From assembly GCF_016613475.2 (NCBI RefSeq), contig NZ_CP071517.1, positions 2,914,001 through 2,978,000 of the forward strand: a stretch of DNA of 64,000 bases. The letters run 5' to 3'. This DNA comes from Lysobacter arenosi. GTDB lineage: Bacteria > Pseudomonadota > Gammaproteobacteria > Xanthomonadales > Xanthomonadaceae. Position numbers and translations under genes: made by a program. Of the stretch, positions 49,848 through 58,462 are shown in pieces (the first letter of the stretch is position 1; each line of letters opens with the position of its first letter). Under the pieces are notes generated by a model. It made no database searches and was not told the origin of the DNA. It saw nothing but the letters and a program-made list of their open reading frames with translations.

Positions 49848-51369
49848 TCAGCGCTTGGCGACGTCCTCGCGCAGCGGCACGCGGGTCGGCCAGCCACCGG
49901 CCAGCGCCTTGTACAGCGCGACCGCGCCGGAGGCGCTGCGGGTGCGGCCGTCGGCGAATGCTTCCTGGGCGACCAGCTGGGTGCGCTCGGCATCCAGCAC
50001 TTCGAACAGGTCGGCGGCGCCGGCTTCGTAGCGCACGCGCGCCAGTCGCGCCGCGGTGGCGCTGTCGATCGCGGCCTGCTCCAGGTGCTGGTCTTCGACA
50101 CGGGCACGCGAGTAGCGCACCAGCGCGTTCTCGGTGTCCTCCAGCGCCAGCAGCACGGCCTGCTCGTAGCGGGCCAGGGTCGCCGGCGGCATCGGCATCG
50201 GCCGCGGCAATGCGCGCACGCACCCGGCCGATGTCGAGGAACGACCAGTCGATGCCCAGACCGATGAGGCGGGTCTCGCTGTCGCGCTCGAACAGCGCGC
50301 CGCTGTCGATCGCCTGGCTGCCGATCAGTCCGAACAGCGTGAAGCGCGGGAACAGGTCGGCGGTGGCCACGCCTATCTTGGCCGTGGCGGCATGCAGGCG
50401 ATGCTCGGCGGCGATCACGTCGGGGCGGTTGCGCAGCAGGTCGCCCGGCGTGCCTGGGTCGAGCCTTGCAGGCAACGTCGGCAGCGGCTGCTGCGGCGTC
50501 AGGTCGGTGATCAGCGCTTCGGGCGTCTTGCCGGTCAGCACCGCGAGCCGATGCATGCTCACCGCGACCTGCGCTTCCAGGTTCGGCACGCGCGACAGCG
50601 TCGCTTCGAGCTGGGCACGGGCACGCGAGGTGTCGAATTCGGTGCCGCGGCCGGCATCGAATCGCGCCTGCACCAGGCGCAGGGTTTCGCGCTGGTTCTC
50701 CGAGTTGTCGCGGGCGACGCGCAGGCGCTCCTGCAAACCGCGCAGCTCGACGTAGGTACGCGCCACCTCACCGACGATCGCGACCTGCAATGCGTCCAGA
50801 TCGGACGCGGCGGCCCACACCTCGGCGCGCTGCGACTCGACATTGCGGCGAACGCGACCGAACAGGTCGAGTTCCCAGCTGGCATCGGCCTGCACGTTGT
50901 AGCTCTCGCCGTCGCGATCGTTGCGACCGACGCCCGGTGCCTGGTCCGAACTCGCACGCGAGTCGGTGCCGGTGGCACTGGCGGTCACGGTCGGGAAGCG
51001 GTCGAGCTTGGCGTTGCGCAGCAGCGCGTTGGAACGGTCATAGCTGGCCAGGGCGATGCGCAGGTCGTGGTTGGCGGTCAGCGACTCCTCGACCAGCCGC
51101 GTCAGCAGCGGGTCGTTGAAGCTGGTCCAGAACTCGGCGTTGGCCTGCGGGCTGGCTTCCTGGGCGACGGCGGCATTGCCGTCGCCAGTTGCCGGGGCAT
51201 CGACGGCAGCTGCGCCTTCGTCGCGGGCGAAGTTCGCCGGCGTCGGCATATCCGGCCGCACGTAGTCCGGGCCGACCGCGCACGCGGCCAGCGCGAGCGC
51301 CAGCAGCGATGGCGCGAACACCTTGGCGACTGCGGCGACGGTCAGTCCTTGCGGTTGCATGGCTTGCAC
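49848..51369 (-). pseudogene. RND outer-membrane factor (NodT family), frameshifted near 50180
   Basis: The N-terminal ~390 residues read normally: lipobox ALAACAVGPDYVRPDMP, then the TolC-like alpha-barrel (SNALLRNAKLDRFPTVTASATG, QADASWELDLFGRVRRN, RFDAGRGTEFDTSRARAQLEA, RNRPDVIAAEHRLHAATA). After IAAADADA the frame turns to non-family residues, while the neighbouring frame continues the protein (ATLARYEQAVLLALEDTENALVRY) to 49848. Removing one extra base around 50177-50181 restores ~507 aa. Start placed at GTG 51369 (AGAGGA 7 nt upstream). Third gene of the pump; exit duct. Confidence 0.8.
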
Positions 51370-51409
51370 GATGGTGTCCTCTGTTCGAATCAACGCGGTG
51401 CTGGATGGC

Positions 51410-54400
51410 TTACGCATGCGCCTTCCCCATCGAGCTCTGCTCGCCCACCCACTTCGGCGTCTTGTGCACCATCTTGCGAAGGGCGACGTAGAACACCGGC
51501 GTCAGGAACAGGCCGAACAGGGTCACGCCGAGCATGCCGGCGAACACGGTGATGCCGGTGGCCGAGCGGACCTCGGCGCCAGCGCCGTGCGAGAGCACCA
51601 GCGGAACGGTGCCGGCGATGAACGCGATCGAGGTCATCACGATCGGGCGCAGACGCAGGCGGCAGGCTTCCAGCGCGGCTTCGACGATGCTCTTGCCCTG
51701 CATTTCAAGTTCGCGGGCGAACTCGACGATCAGGATCGCGTTCTTGCACGCCAGGCCCATCAGCACGACCAGGCCGACCTGCACGAACACGTTGTTGTCG
51801 CCACCGGTGAGCCACACGCCGGCCAGCGCCGAGAGCATGCACATCGGCACGATCAGGATCACCGCCAGCGGCAGCGTCCAGCTTTCGTACAGCGCCGCCA
51901 GCACCAGGAAGGCGAGCAGGATGGCGAGCGGGAACACGACGAGTGCGGCGTTGCCCTGCGTGGCCTGCTGGAAGCTCAGGTCGGTCCACTCCAGGCTCAT
52001 GCCGTTGGGCAGCACCTTGGCGGCGATTTCCTCGAGCTGGCCCATGGCCTGCGCCGACGACAGCATGCGCGGGTCGGCTTCGCCGGCCAGGTCGGCCGCC
52101 GGGTAACCGTTGTAGCGCAGCACCGGGTCGGGACCGTAGGTCTGCTTGATGGTCACCATCGAACCGATCGGCACCATCTCGCCGCGATCATTGCGGGTAC
52201 GCAGGTTGGCGATGTCCTCGACACTGTCGCGGTACGAGCCGTCGGCCTGGGCGATCACCTGCCAGGTACGGCCGAACTGGTTGAAGTCGTTGACGTAAGC
52301 CGAGCCAAGGTAGGTCTGCAGCGTGTCGAACAACTCCGTCAGCGGCACGCCCTGTGCCTTGGCCTTGACGCGATCGACTTCGGCGTCGAGCTGCGGCACG
52401 TTGGCCTGGTAGCTGCTGATCGGGAAGCCCATGCCCGGCGTCTGCGACACGGCGCCCTGGAACGAGTTCACCGCGTTCTGCAGCGCACCGTAGCCGAGAT
52501 TGCCGCGGTCCTCGATGAACAACTGGTAGCCCGAACCATTGCCGAGACCGAGGATCGGCGGCGGCATGAACGAGAAGGTGAAGCCTTCCTGCAGCCCGGC
52601 GATCTTCTGGTTGATCTCGGCGTTGATCTGCTCGGCAGTGCGTCCGTTGCGCTCGTTGAACGGCTTGAGCGGGAAGAACGCCACGCCGGTGTTGGGCGTG
52701 TTGGTGAACTGCAGGGCATTGAGGCCCGGGAACGCGATCGAATGCGCCACGCCGTCGGTGTTCATGGCGATGTCGCTGACCTTCTTCAGCAGCTCATCGG
52801 TACGGGCGATCGACGAACCTTCCGGCAGCTTGACGCCGGCGATCAGGTACAGCTTGTCCTGGATCGGGATGAAGCCGGCCGGCACGACCTTGAACATCAG
52901 GCCGGTGGCGACCAGCAGCACCGCATAGACCGCGAACACCGAACCGCGACGACCAAGCGTGCGCGAGACGGCGCCCTGGTACTTGTTGGAGCTGGAGTTG
53001 AAGAAGCGGTTGAACGGACGGAACACCCAGCCAAAGGCGCGGTCGATCAGGCGCGACGGTGCATCCTTCGGAGCGCCGTGCGGCTTGAGCAGGCGCGCGG
53101 CAAGGGCCGGCGACAGGGTCAGCGAGTTGATCGCGGAGATCACCGTCGAGATGGCGATGGTCACGGCGAACTGCTTGTAGAACTGGCCGGTCACGCCCGA
53201 CAGGAACGCCATCGGCACGAACACCGCGCACAGCACCAGCGCGATCGCCACGATCGGGCCGGACACTTCCTTCATCGCCTGGTGCGCCGCATCCATCGGC
53301 GACAGGCCTTCCTCGATGTTTCGCTCGACGTTCTCCACGACCACGATCGCGTCATCGACCACGATGCCGATGGCGAGGACGAGGCCGAACAGGCTCAACG
53401 TGTTGATCGAGAACCCAAGCAGGTAGAGCGCGGCGAACGTGCCCACGACCGACACCGGCACGGCGATCAGCGGAATGATCGAGGCGCGCCAGGTCTGCAG
53501 GAACAGGATCACCACCAGCACCACCAGTGCGATGGCTTCCAGCAGCGTGGTCACCACGGCCTTGATCGAGTCACGCACGAAGATGGTGGTGTCGTACACG
53601 GCCTCGTACTTGACGCCAGCCGGGAAGCGCTTGGACATCTCGTCCATCGACGAGATCACCTTCTCCTGGATCTCGAGCGCGTTCGCGCCCGGCGCCTGGA
53701 AGATGCCGATGCCGACCGCGCTCTTGCCGTCGAGCTGCGAGCGCAGCGTGTAGTCGCCGGCGCCCAGTTCCAGGCGGGCGACGTCGGACAGGCGCACGAT
53801 CTCGCCGTCGGCACCACTCTTGAGCACGACCTGGCCGAATTCCTCAACCGAGCGCAGGCGGCCCTGGGCGTTGATCAGGGTCAGGAAGTCGCTGTTGGGC
53901 ATCGGCTCGGCGCCGAGCTGGCCGGCGGAAACCTGCACGTTCTGTTCGCGCATCGCCCGCACCACGTCGCCGGCGGTGAGGCCGCGCGAGGCGATCTTGT
54001 CCGGGTCGAGCCAGGCACGCATGGCGTAGTCGCCACCGCCGAAGATCTGCGCGTCGCCGACGCCCTGGATGCGCGCGAGCGCGTCCTTGACGTGCAGGCG
54101 GGCGTAGTTGCGCAGGTACAGCGTGTCGTACTTGCCGTCAGGCGAGGTCAGGTGCACGACCATCAGGAAGGTCGGCGACTGCTTCTGCGTGGTCACGCCC
54201 TGTCGGCGCACGTCCTCGGGCAGGCGCGCGAGCGATTGCGCGACGCGGTTCTGCACACGCACGGCCGCATCGTCGGCATCGGTGCCCGGGCGGAAGGTGA
54301 CGGTCATCTGCAGCACGCCGTCGGAACCGGCCACGGACTTGATGTACATCATGTCCTCGACGCCGTTGATCGCTTCTTCCAATGGCGTGGCCACGGTTTC

Positions 54401-54580
54401 GGCGATCACCTTCGGGTTGGCGCCCGGGTACACGGTGCGCACGACGACCGACGGCGGCACCACTTCCGGGTATTCGCTGATCGGCAGGATCGGAATGGCG
54501 ATCAGGCCGGCGGCGAAGATCACGATCGACAGCACGGCGGCGAAGATCGGTCTGTCGATGAAGAACTTTGAAAAGTCCAT
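51410..54580 (-). CDS. RND multidrug efflux pump permease (HAE1 family, MexF-like)
   Basis: 1056 aa, intact. Begins MDFSKFFIDRPIFAAVLSI; porter-domain ILPISEYPEVVPPSVVV; TM4 proton-relay VVDDAIVVVENVER; GGG and long paired transmembrane blocks in the two halves; ends YVALRKMVHKTPKW. It takes hydrophobic drugs from the inner leaflet or periplasm and passes them to the outer-membrane factor. Overall it is nearest the MexF/BepE type. Sits between adaptor (116 bp upstream) and factor genes. Confidence 0.93.
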   Translation of the reverse strand: MDFSKFFIDRPIFAAVLSIVIFAAGLIAIPILPISEYPEVVPPSVVVRTVYPGANPKVIAETVATPLEEAINGVEDMMYIKSVAGSDGVLQMTVTFRPGTDADDAAVRVQNRVAQSLARLPEDVRRQGVTTQKQSPTFLMVVHLTSPDGKYDTLYLRNYARLHVKDALARIQGVGDAQIFGGGDYAMRAWLDPDKIASRGLTAGDVVRAMREQNVQVSAGQLGAEPMPNSDFLTLINAQGRLRSVEEFGQVVLKSGADGEIVRLSDVARLELGAGDYTLRSQLDGKSAVGIGIFQAPGANALEIQEKVISSMDEMSKRFPAGVKYEAVYDTTIFVRDSIKAVVTTLLEAIALVVLVVILFLQTWRASIIPLIAVPVSVVGTFAALYLLGFSINTLSLFGLVLAIGIVVDDAIVVVENVERNIEEGLSPMDAAHQAMKEVSGPIVAIALVLCAVFVPMAFLSGVTGQFYKQFAVTIAISTVISAINSLTLSPALAARLLKPHGAPKDAPSRLIDRAFGWVFRPFNRFFNSSSNKYQGAVSRTLGRRGSVFAVYAVLLVATGLMFKVVPAGFIPIQDKLYLIAGVKLPEGSSIARTDELLKKVSDIAMNTDGVAHSIAFPGLNALQFTNTPNTGVAFFPLKPFNERNGRTAEQINAEINQKIAGLQEGFTFSFMPPPILGLGNGSGYQLFIEDRGNLGYGALQNAVNSFQGAVSQTPGMGFPISSYQANVPQLDAEVDRVKAKAQGVPLTELFDTLQTYLGSAYVNDFNQFGRTWQVIAQADGSYRDSVEDIANLRTRNDRGEMVPIGSMVTIKQTYGPDPVLRYNGYPAADLAGEADPRMLSSAQAMGQLEEIAAKVLPNGMSLEWTDLSFQQATQGNAALVVFPLAILLAFLVLAALYESWTLPLAVILIVPMCMLSALAGVWLTGGDNNVFVQVGLVVLMGLACKNAILIVEFARELEMQGKSIVEAALEACRLRLRPIVMTSIAFIAGTVPLVLSHGAGAEVRSATGITVFAGMLGVTLFGLFLTPVFYVALRKMVHKTPKWVGEQSSMGKAHA

Positions 54581-54593
54581 GAGGGGTTCCTGA

Positions 54594-54684
54594 TGCGGCC
54601 TTCAGGCCGCAAAGTCCTTGGCGACGCCAGGGGCGTCGCCAAAAGGGGTCTACGTTTTGCCCTCTCCCCTGCCATGCAGGGGGA
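54594..54684. repeat. Three consecutive hairpins between adaptor and pump genes
   Basis: Stems: 54594-54611 (TGCGGCCT/AGGCCGCA, 2-nt loop), 54618-54642 (TTGGCGACGCC/GGCGTCGCCAA, 11 bp, 3-nt loop), and 54665-54684 (TCCCCTG/CAGGGGGA, one bulge). They fill a 116-bp gap within one operon and may act on mRNA stability or partial termination. Confidence 0.6.
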
Positions 54685-54696
54685 GGTGCACAGCGG

Positions 54697-55890
54697 TTAC
54701 TTCATCGCCACTTTCAGCTCGGGAGCAGCCGCGCCCATCGCGATCTGCTTCGGTGACACCGGCATGCCCGGGAAGAACACCTTCTGCACGCCGTGCACGA
54801 TCACCTTGTCGGTCGGCGCCAGGCCGGAATCGACCACGCGCAGGCCATCGACGATGCGACCGAGCTGCACATCCTTGCGGGTGGCGGCGTTCTTCGGGCC
54901 AAGCACGTAGACGTACTTGCGGTCCTGGTCGGTCAGCACGGCCTTCTCGTCGATCAGCATCGCCTTGACGCTGCTGCTGCCTTCCAGCTGTACGCGCGCG
55001 AACAGGCCAGGGGTGAAGATGCGGTCCGGGTTACGCAATACCGCGCGGGCGCGGATGGTGCCGGTGGCCGAATCGACCTGGTTGTCGGTGAAGTCGACCG
55101 TGCCTTCGTGCGGATAGCCCTGCTCGTTGGCCAGGCCGACGCGGACCGGGTTCTGCGACTGCGCGCGCTTGCCGTCGCGGGCGAGCGCCTGGTAACGCAG
55201 GAAGCTCTGTTCGTCGGCTTCGAAGTAGACGAACACCGGGTCCTGCGAGACCAGCGTGGTCATCAGCGTCGAATCGGCCTGGGCGAGGTTGCCCTCGGTG
55301 ACCGCGGCGCGACCGGCACGACCGTTGATCGGCGAACGCACCTGGGTGAACTGCAGGTCGAGCTGGGCGTTGGCGACGGCGGCCTCGGCCGCACGCACCG
55401 CGGCGTTGCCCTGGGTGGTGGCGGCACGACGGGTCTCGAACTCTTCACGCGAGATCGCCTTGGCCTCGACCAGGGTCTGCGCACGCGCATCCTGGGTCTG
55501 GGCGAGACGCGCCTCGGCACGGGCGCGCTCGAGGTCGGCCTGGGCCTGGTCGAGCTGCGCCTTGTAACGACGCTGGTCGATGACGAACAGCAGGTCGCCC
55601 TTCTTCACTTCCTGGCCTTCCTGGTACGCCACGCGCTCGACATAGCCGGACACGCGCGGACGCAGTTCGACGGTTTCGATCGCGGTGACGCGGCCGGTGA
55701 AATCGTCCCACTCGCTGACCTGCTTGCTCAGCACCTGGGCGACGCTGACTTCCGGCGGCGGCGGCATGCCTGCGGCCGGCTCGGCCTGGCTGCTGCAGGC
55801 CGTGATGACCGCAGCAAACAGAAGGCTCACCGCGAGGGCGAGGACGGGGACTCCGGAGGTGGAGCGGGCCAATGCTTTGCGGGGGCTCAT
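54697..55890 (-). CDS. RND periplasmic adaptor (MFP family)
   Basis: 397 aa. Lipoprotein signal with ITACSSQ (Cys 32). Lipoyl half RVTAIETVELRPRVSGYVERVAYQEGQEVKKGDLLFVID, coiled-coil hairpin QLDQAQADLERARAEARLAQ..., second half LDLQFTQVRSPINGRAG, beta-barrel, and membrane-proximal end GKVIVHGVQKVFFPGMPVSPK. Its ATG overlaps the SDR stop (ATGA). Bridges the RND pump to the outer-membrane factor. Confidence 0.93.
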   Translation of the reverse strand: MSPRKALARSTSGVPVLALAVSLLFAAVITACSSQAEPAAGMPPPPEVSVAQVLSKQVSEWDDFTGRVTAIETVELRPRVSGYVERVAYQEGQEVKKGDLLFVIDQRRYKAQLDQAQADLERARAEARLAQTQDARAQTLVEAKAISREEFETRRAATTQGNAAVRAAEAAVANAQLDLQFTQVRSPINGRAGRAAVTEGNLAQADSTLMTTLVSQDPVFVYFEADEQSFLRYQALARDGKRAQSQNPVRVGLANEQGYPHEGTVDFTDNQVDSATGTIRARAVLRNPDRIFTPGLFARVQLEGSSSVKAMLIDEKAVLTDQDRKYVYVLGPKNAATRKDVQLGRIVDGLRVVDSGLAPTDKVIVHGVQKVFFPGMPVSPKQIAMGAAAPELKVAMK

Positions 55891-56945
55891 GGCGAAGAAG
55901 GTTCCTGGTTCGGGAAAGGCGGGTTGTTGTTATTGGTATCGGGTGATTGCGTGTTTGTTGAAAGCAGGTTCCTGAGCAGCGTGCGCGCGTCCTGCAGACA
56001 GCGTGATGGCAGTAGTGCTTCAGGGTCCTGGGTGACGCGGGTCGCGGTTTGAGCGTCAGCTTGAGCTTCGGCGTCGTGTTCGTCCGTTACCTGAGAGGTA
56101 ATGCCCTCGGAGCCCTGAGAGGTCAGGTCCTGATTGGTAATCGAATCAGCGTCGACGGAATCGACATCGATGCCGGCGACCGGCACCACATCGGCGTAGC
56201 GAACAACTGCCTGAGTCGCCTTCGGCGTGTTGTGCGGCTCGACAAGGGCCAATGCGCGCTGGCCAACGGCGATTGCACTGGGCCATTGCGCACAGGCGTG
56301 TTCACGGTTGAGCTCAGTGTTCACGGGGCTGTCGATCGACAGCAGCTGCACGCGCACGCCGATGCTTCGTGCCTCTTCATGCAGCACGCGCGCGAGCATG
56401 CGCAGCGCGGCCGTGGCGATCGAGCGATGGCCGTAACCGGCCCACGGCTGTTCCGCGCCCGGCCCGCCGATCAACACATAAGTACCGCCACGATTGCCCT
56501 GTGCCAGCAGCGGCAACAGGTGCCGCGCGGCCGCGAGGTGCGGAAGAAGGTCTTCGTCCAGGCGCTGGCGCAGGTAAGCAGCCGGATGGTCGAGCAGGCG
56601 GCCGCGGCCGGAACTGCCCGAGACGGCCGCGATCACGCCGCCAATCGGTCGGCCAAGCTTCGCCAGTGCCTTGGCGAGGCGCTCGCCGTCGGCATCGCTG
56701 CTGATCGAGCCAGCCACGACGCTGAGATCGGCCTTGGCGTGGTGGGCCTTGAGGCACTGTAGGCCGGACTTGTCGCGGGCGACCGCGATGACCGGCCGGC
56801 CAGCTGCGAGAGCGGCTTCGACCACGCCGCGGCCGACCCCGCCAGTGGCGCCCAGGACGACGACGGGCGTCCGGGCGACCGAGGGCTTTTGGGCCGATGC
56901 CGACTGGGCAGGACGGGCGACCGGGGATTTCACATCCGGCTCCAA
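55887..56945 (-). CDS. SDR-family protein with low-complexity tail
   Basis: 352 aa. Rossmann start VVVLGATGGVGRGVVEAALAAGRPVIAVARD, then SISSDADGERL and the block around IGGVIAAVSGSSGRG; a Ser is present before GYGHRSIATAA, where the usual YxxxK has Ser instead of Lys. The last ~90 residues are Gln/Asn/Thr/Asp-rich and repetitive. The missing Lys makes ordinary dehydrogenase activity doubtful. First soluble gene of the efflux operon; a chaperone or sensor role is possible, not shown. Confidence 0.8.
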   Translation of the reverse strand: MEPDVKSPVARPAQSASAQKPSVARTPVVVLGATGGVGRGVVEAALAAGRPVIAVARDKSGLQCLKAHHAKADLSVVAGSISSDADGERLAKALAKLGRPIGGVIAAVSGSSGRGRLLDHPAAYLRQRLDEDLLPHLAAARHLLPLLAQGNRGGTYVLIGGPGAEQPWAGYGHRSIATAALRMLARVLHEEARSIGVRVQLLSIDSPVNTELNREHACAQWPSAIAVGQRALALVEPHNTPKATQAVVRYADVVPVAGIDVDSVDADSITNQDLTSQGSEGITSQVTDEHDAEAQADAQTATRVTQDPEALLPSRCLQDARTLLRNLLSTNTQSPDTNNNNPPFPNQEPSSP

Positions 56946-57211
56946 TGTCCCGAATGCGGGATTTTCTCTCCCGCCACCGGGACGGTTTCGCGACGCGTGG
57001 CCTGCTGCAGGACAGCACTGATGATGGGAAGGACCAGCATCGCCGCCGGCAGCACCAGCGTGAAGGCCAGCACCCAGGCCAGCATCCAGAATTCGTCCGG
57101 GCCCGCTGCCAGGCCCTGCTGGACAACGACCACGGCCAGGCCGATCAGCGCCAGCATGGCGATCAGCATCAGCGGGAAGAAGGCGTAACGGGCTTGGCGG
57201 GGAGTCAACAT
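56930..57211 (-). CDS. DUF2798 family small membrane protein
   Basis: 93 aa with two hydrophobic helices: TPRQARYAFFPLMLIAMLALIGLAVVVV and the stretch LAWVLAFTLVLPAAMLVLPIISAVL. This matches DUF2798, a family of unknown role. Its 3' end overlaps the SDR start by 16 bp, so it opens the efflux operon. Start at the ATG at 57211. Confidence 0.8.
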   Translation of the reverse strand: MLTPRQARYAFFPLMLIAMLALIGLAVVVVQQGLAAGPDEFWMLAWVLAFTLVLPAAMLVLPIISAVLQQATRRETVPVAGEKIPHSGHWSRM

Positions 57212-57274
57212 GGCGGGGGCCAGCGGGGGATTGGGGGAATCTGCGGGACAGAGTAGGCCCCCGACCGGCACTTG

Positions 57275-57305
57275 ATTAGCCGGTAATTGAGGGAATAATT
57301 GTCCC
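57275..57305. promoter_or_regulatory. LysR-type operator candidates
   Basis: ATTA-GCCGG-TAAT (57275-57287) is a perfect inverted repeat of LysR-box form, followed by GGGA-N7-TCCC (57291-57305). Both lie midway between the divergent efflux operon and the LysR gene, where that regulator would be expected to bind. Confidence 0.5.
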
Positions 57306-57372
57306 GTGATCGGTCCAAACCCCCTCGGACCGCCTCCGCCTCCCCCGGCGCGCCACTCAGGAGCCCCCCGCC

Positions 57373-58449
57373 ATGGCCCGCGATCTCAATGACACCCTGA
57401 TCTTCGTACGGGTGGTCGAACACGGCAGCTTCATCTCCGCCGCCCGCGCCCTGCAGCTGCCCAAGACCACGGTCAGTCGCAAGGTCCAGGAACTTGAAAC
57501 CCGACTCGGTGCGCAGCTGCTGCATCGGACCACGCGCAAGCTCGGCCTCACCGAAGCCGGCAACATCTACTTCGAGCATTGCCAGCGCATCGCGCGCGAA
57601 CTCGACGAAGCCGAAAGTGCGGTCGGCCAGTTGCAAGGCGGCCCGCGCGGCTGGCTGCGCTTCACTGCCCCGTATTCGGTCGGCATCACCTGGATCGCGC
57701 CGTTGCTCGGCGAGTTCCACGCACGCCATCCGGAAGTGCGCGTCGACATGGTGCTGACCAATGAAGCACTGGACATCATCGACAAGGAAATCGACGTCGC
57801 CCTGCGCGTGGGCAACCTGCCCGACTCCAACCTGATCGCGCGCAAGCTGGCGACGTTCCGCACCCAGGTCTATGCCAGCCCCAACTACATCGCCCGCCAC
57901 GGCGAACCGCTGCATCCGGACGACCTGATCCACCACCGCACCGTGGCGATGCCGAAATCACGCCGCAACGGACAGTACTTCTGGCCGCTCAGCGACGGTA
58001 CGCGCACGATCGATTACCGCATCGACCCGGTGTTGCTCGCCAACGATCCGGCGCCGCTCAGTGGCGCGCTGCTGTGCGGCGAAGGCCTGATGCTGGCCAG
58101 CGACGTCACCGTGAAGGCATATGCCGAGCAGGGTTACGTGCAACGCGTGCTGGCCGGCTGGACCGGACCGGAGTACGAGTTCAACGCGGTGTTCCCGCGT
58201 GGACGCGTGCAGTCGCCGAAGGTGCGCGCGTTCGTCGACTTCCTGGTCGAGCGCCTCAACTTCGACGCCGACTACATGCAGGTGCTCTGCCCGAACGTGC
58301 GTGCGCGCTACCAGGCCGCGGAGAAGTCGGCTGCCGAAGCGATCACCGCCGAGCTGGCCAAGGTTGCAGGGCTTCCGGCGGCCAAGGCCAAGCGCAAGGC
58401 CAAGCCGCTGCAGGAGCCGGTGGGGTCGGAGGTGGATGAGGAGGAGTGA
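57373..58449 (+). CDS. LysR-family transcriptional regulator
   Basis: 358 aa. N-terminal winged HTH DLNDTLIFVRVVEHGSFISAARALQLPKTTVSRKVQELETRLGAQLLHRTTRKLGLTEAG, then a periplasmic-binding-like effector domain (~90-295). The C-terminal ~50 residues are Lys/Ala/Glu-rich, longer than usual. Divergent from the efflux operon, so probably its regulator; effector unknown. Confidence 0.9.
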   Translation: MARDLNDTLIFVRVVEHGSFISAARALQLPKTTVSRKVQELETRLGAQLLHRTTRKLGLTEAGNIYFEHCQRIARELDEAESAVGQLQGGPRGWLRFTAPYSVGITWIAPLLGEFHARHPEVRVDMVLTNEALDIIDKEIDVALRVGNLPDSNLIARKLATFRTQVYASPNYIARHGEPLHPDDLIHHRTVAMPKSRRNGQYFWPLSDGTRTIDYRIDPVLLANDPAPLSGALLCGEGLMLASDVTVKAYAEQGYVQRVLAGWTGPEYEFNAVFPRGRVQSPKVRAFVDFLVERLNFDADYMQVLCPNVRARYQAAEKSAAEAITAELAKVAGLPAAKAKRKAKPLQEPVGSEVDEEE

Positions 58450-58462
58450 GGCTCAGACCGCC

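Noticed and set aside
51323..54571. A ~1080-codon open frame on the opposite strand of the RND pump gene
   Set aside because: In very GC-rich DNA the opposite strand of a long gene often stays open. The protein is His/Gln/Arg-rich without domains, while the minus-strand frame is a clear RND pump.
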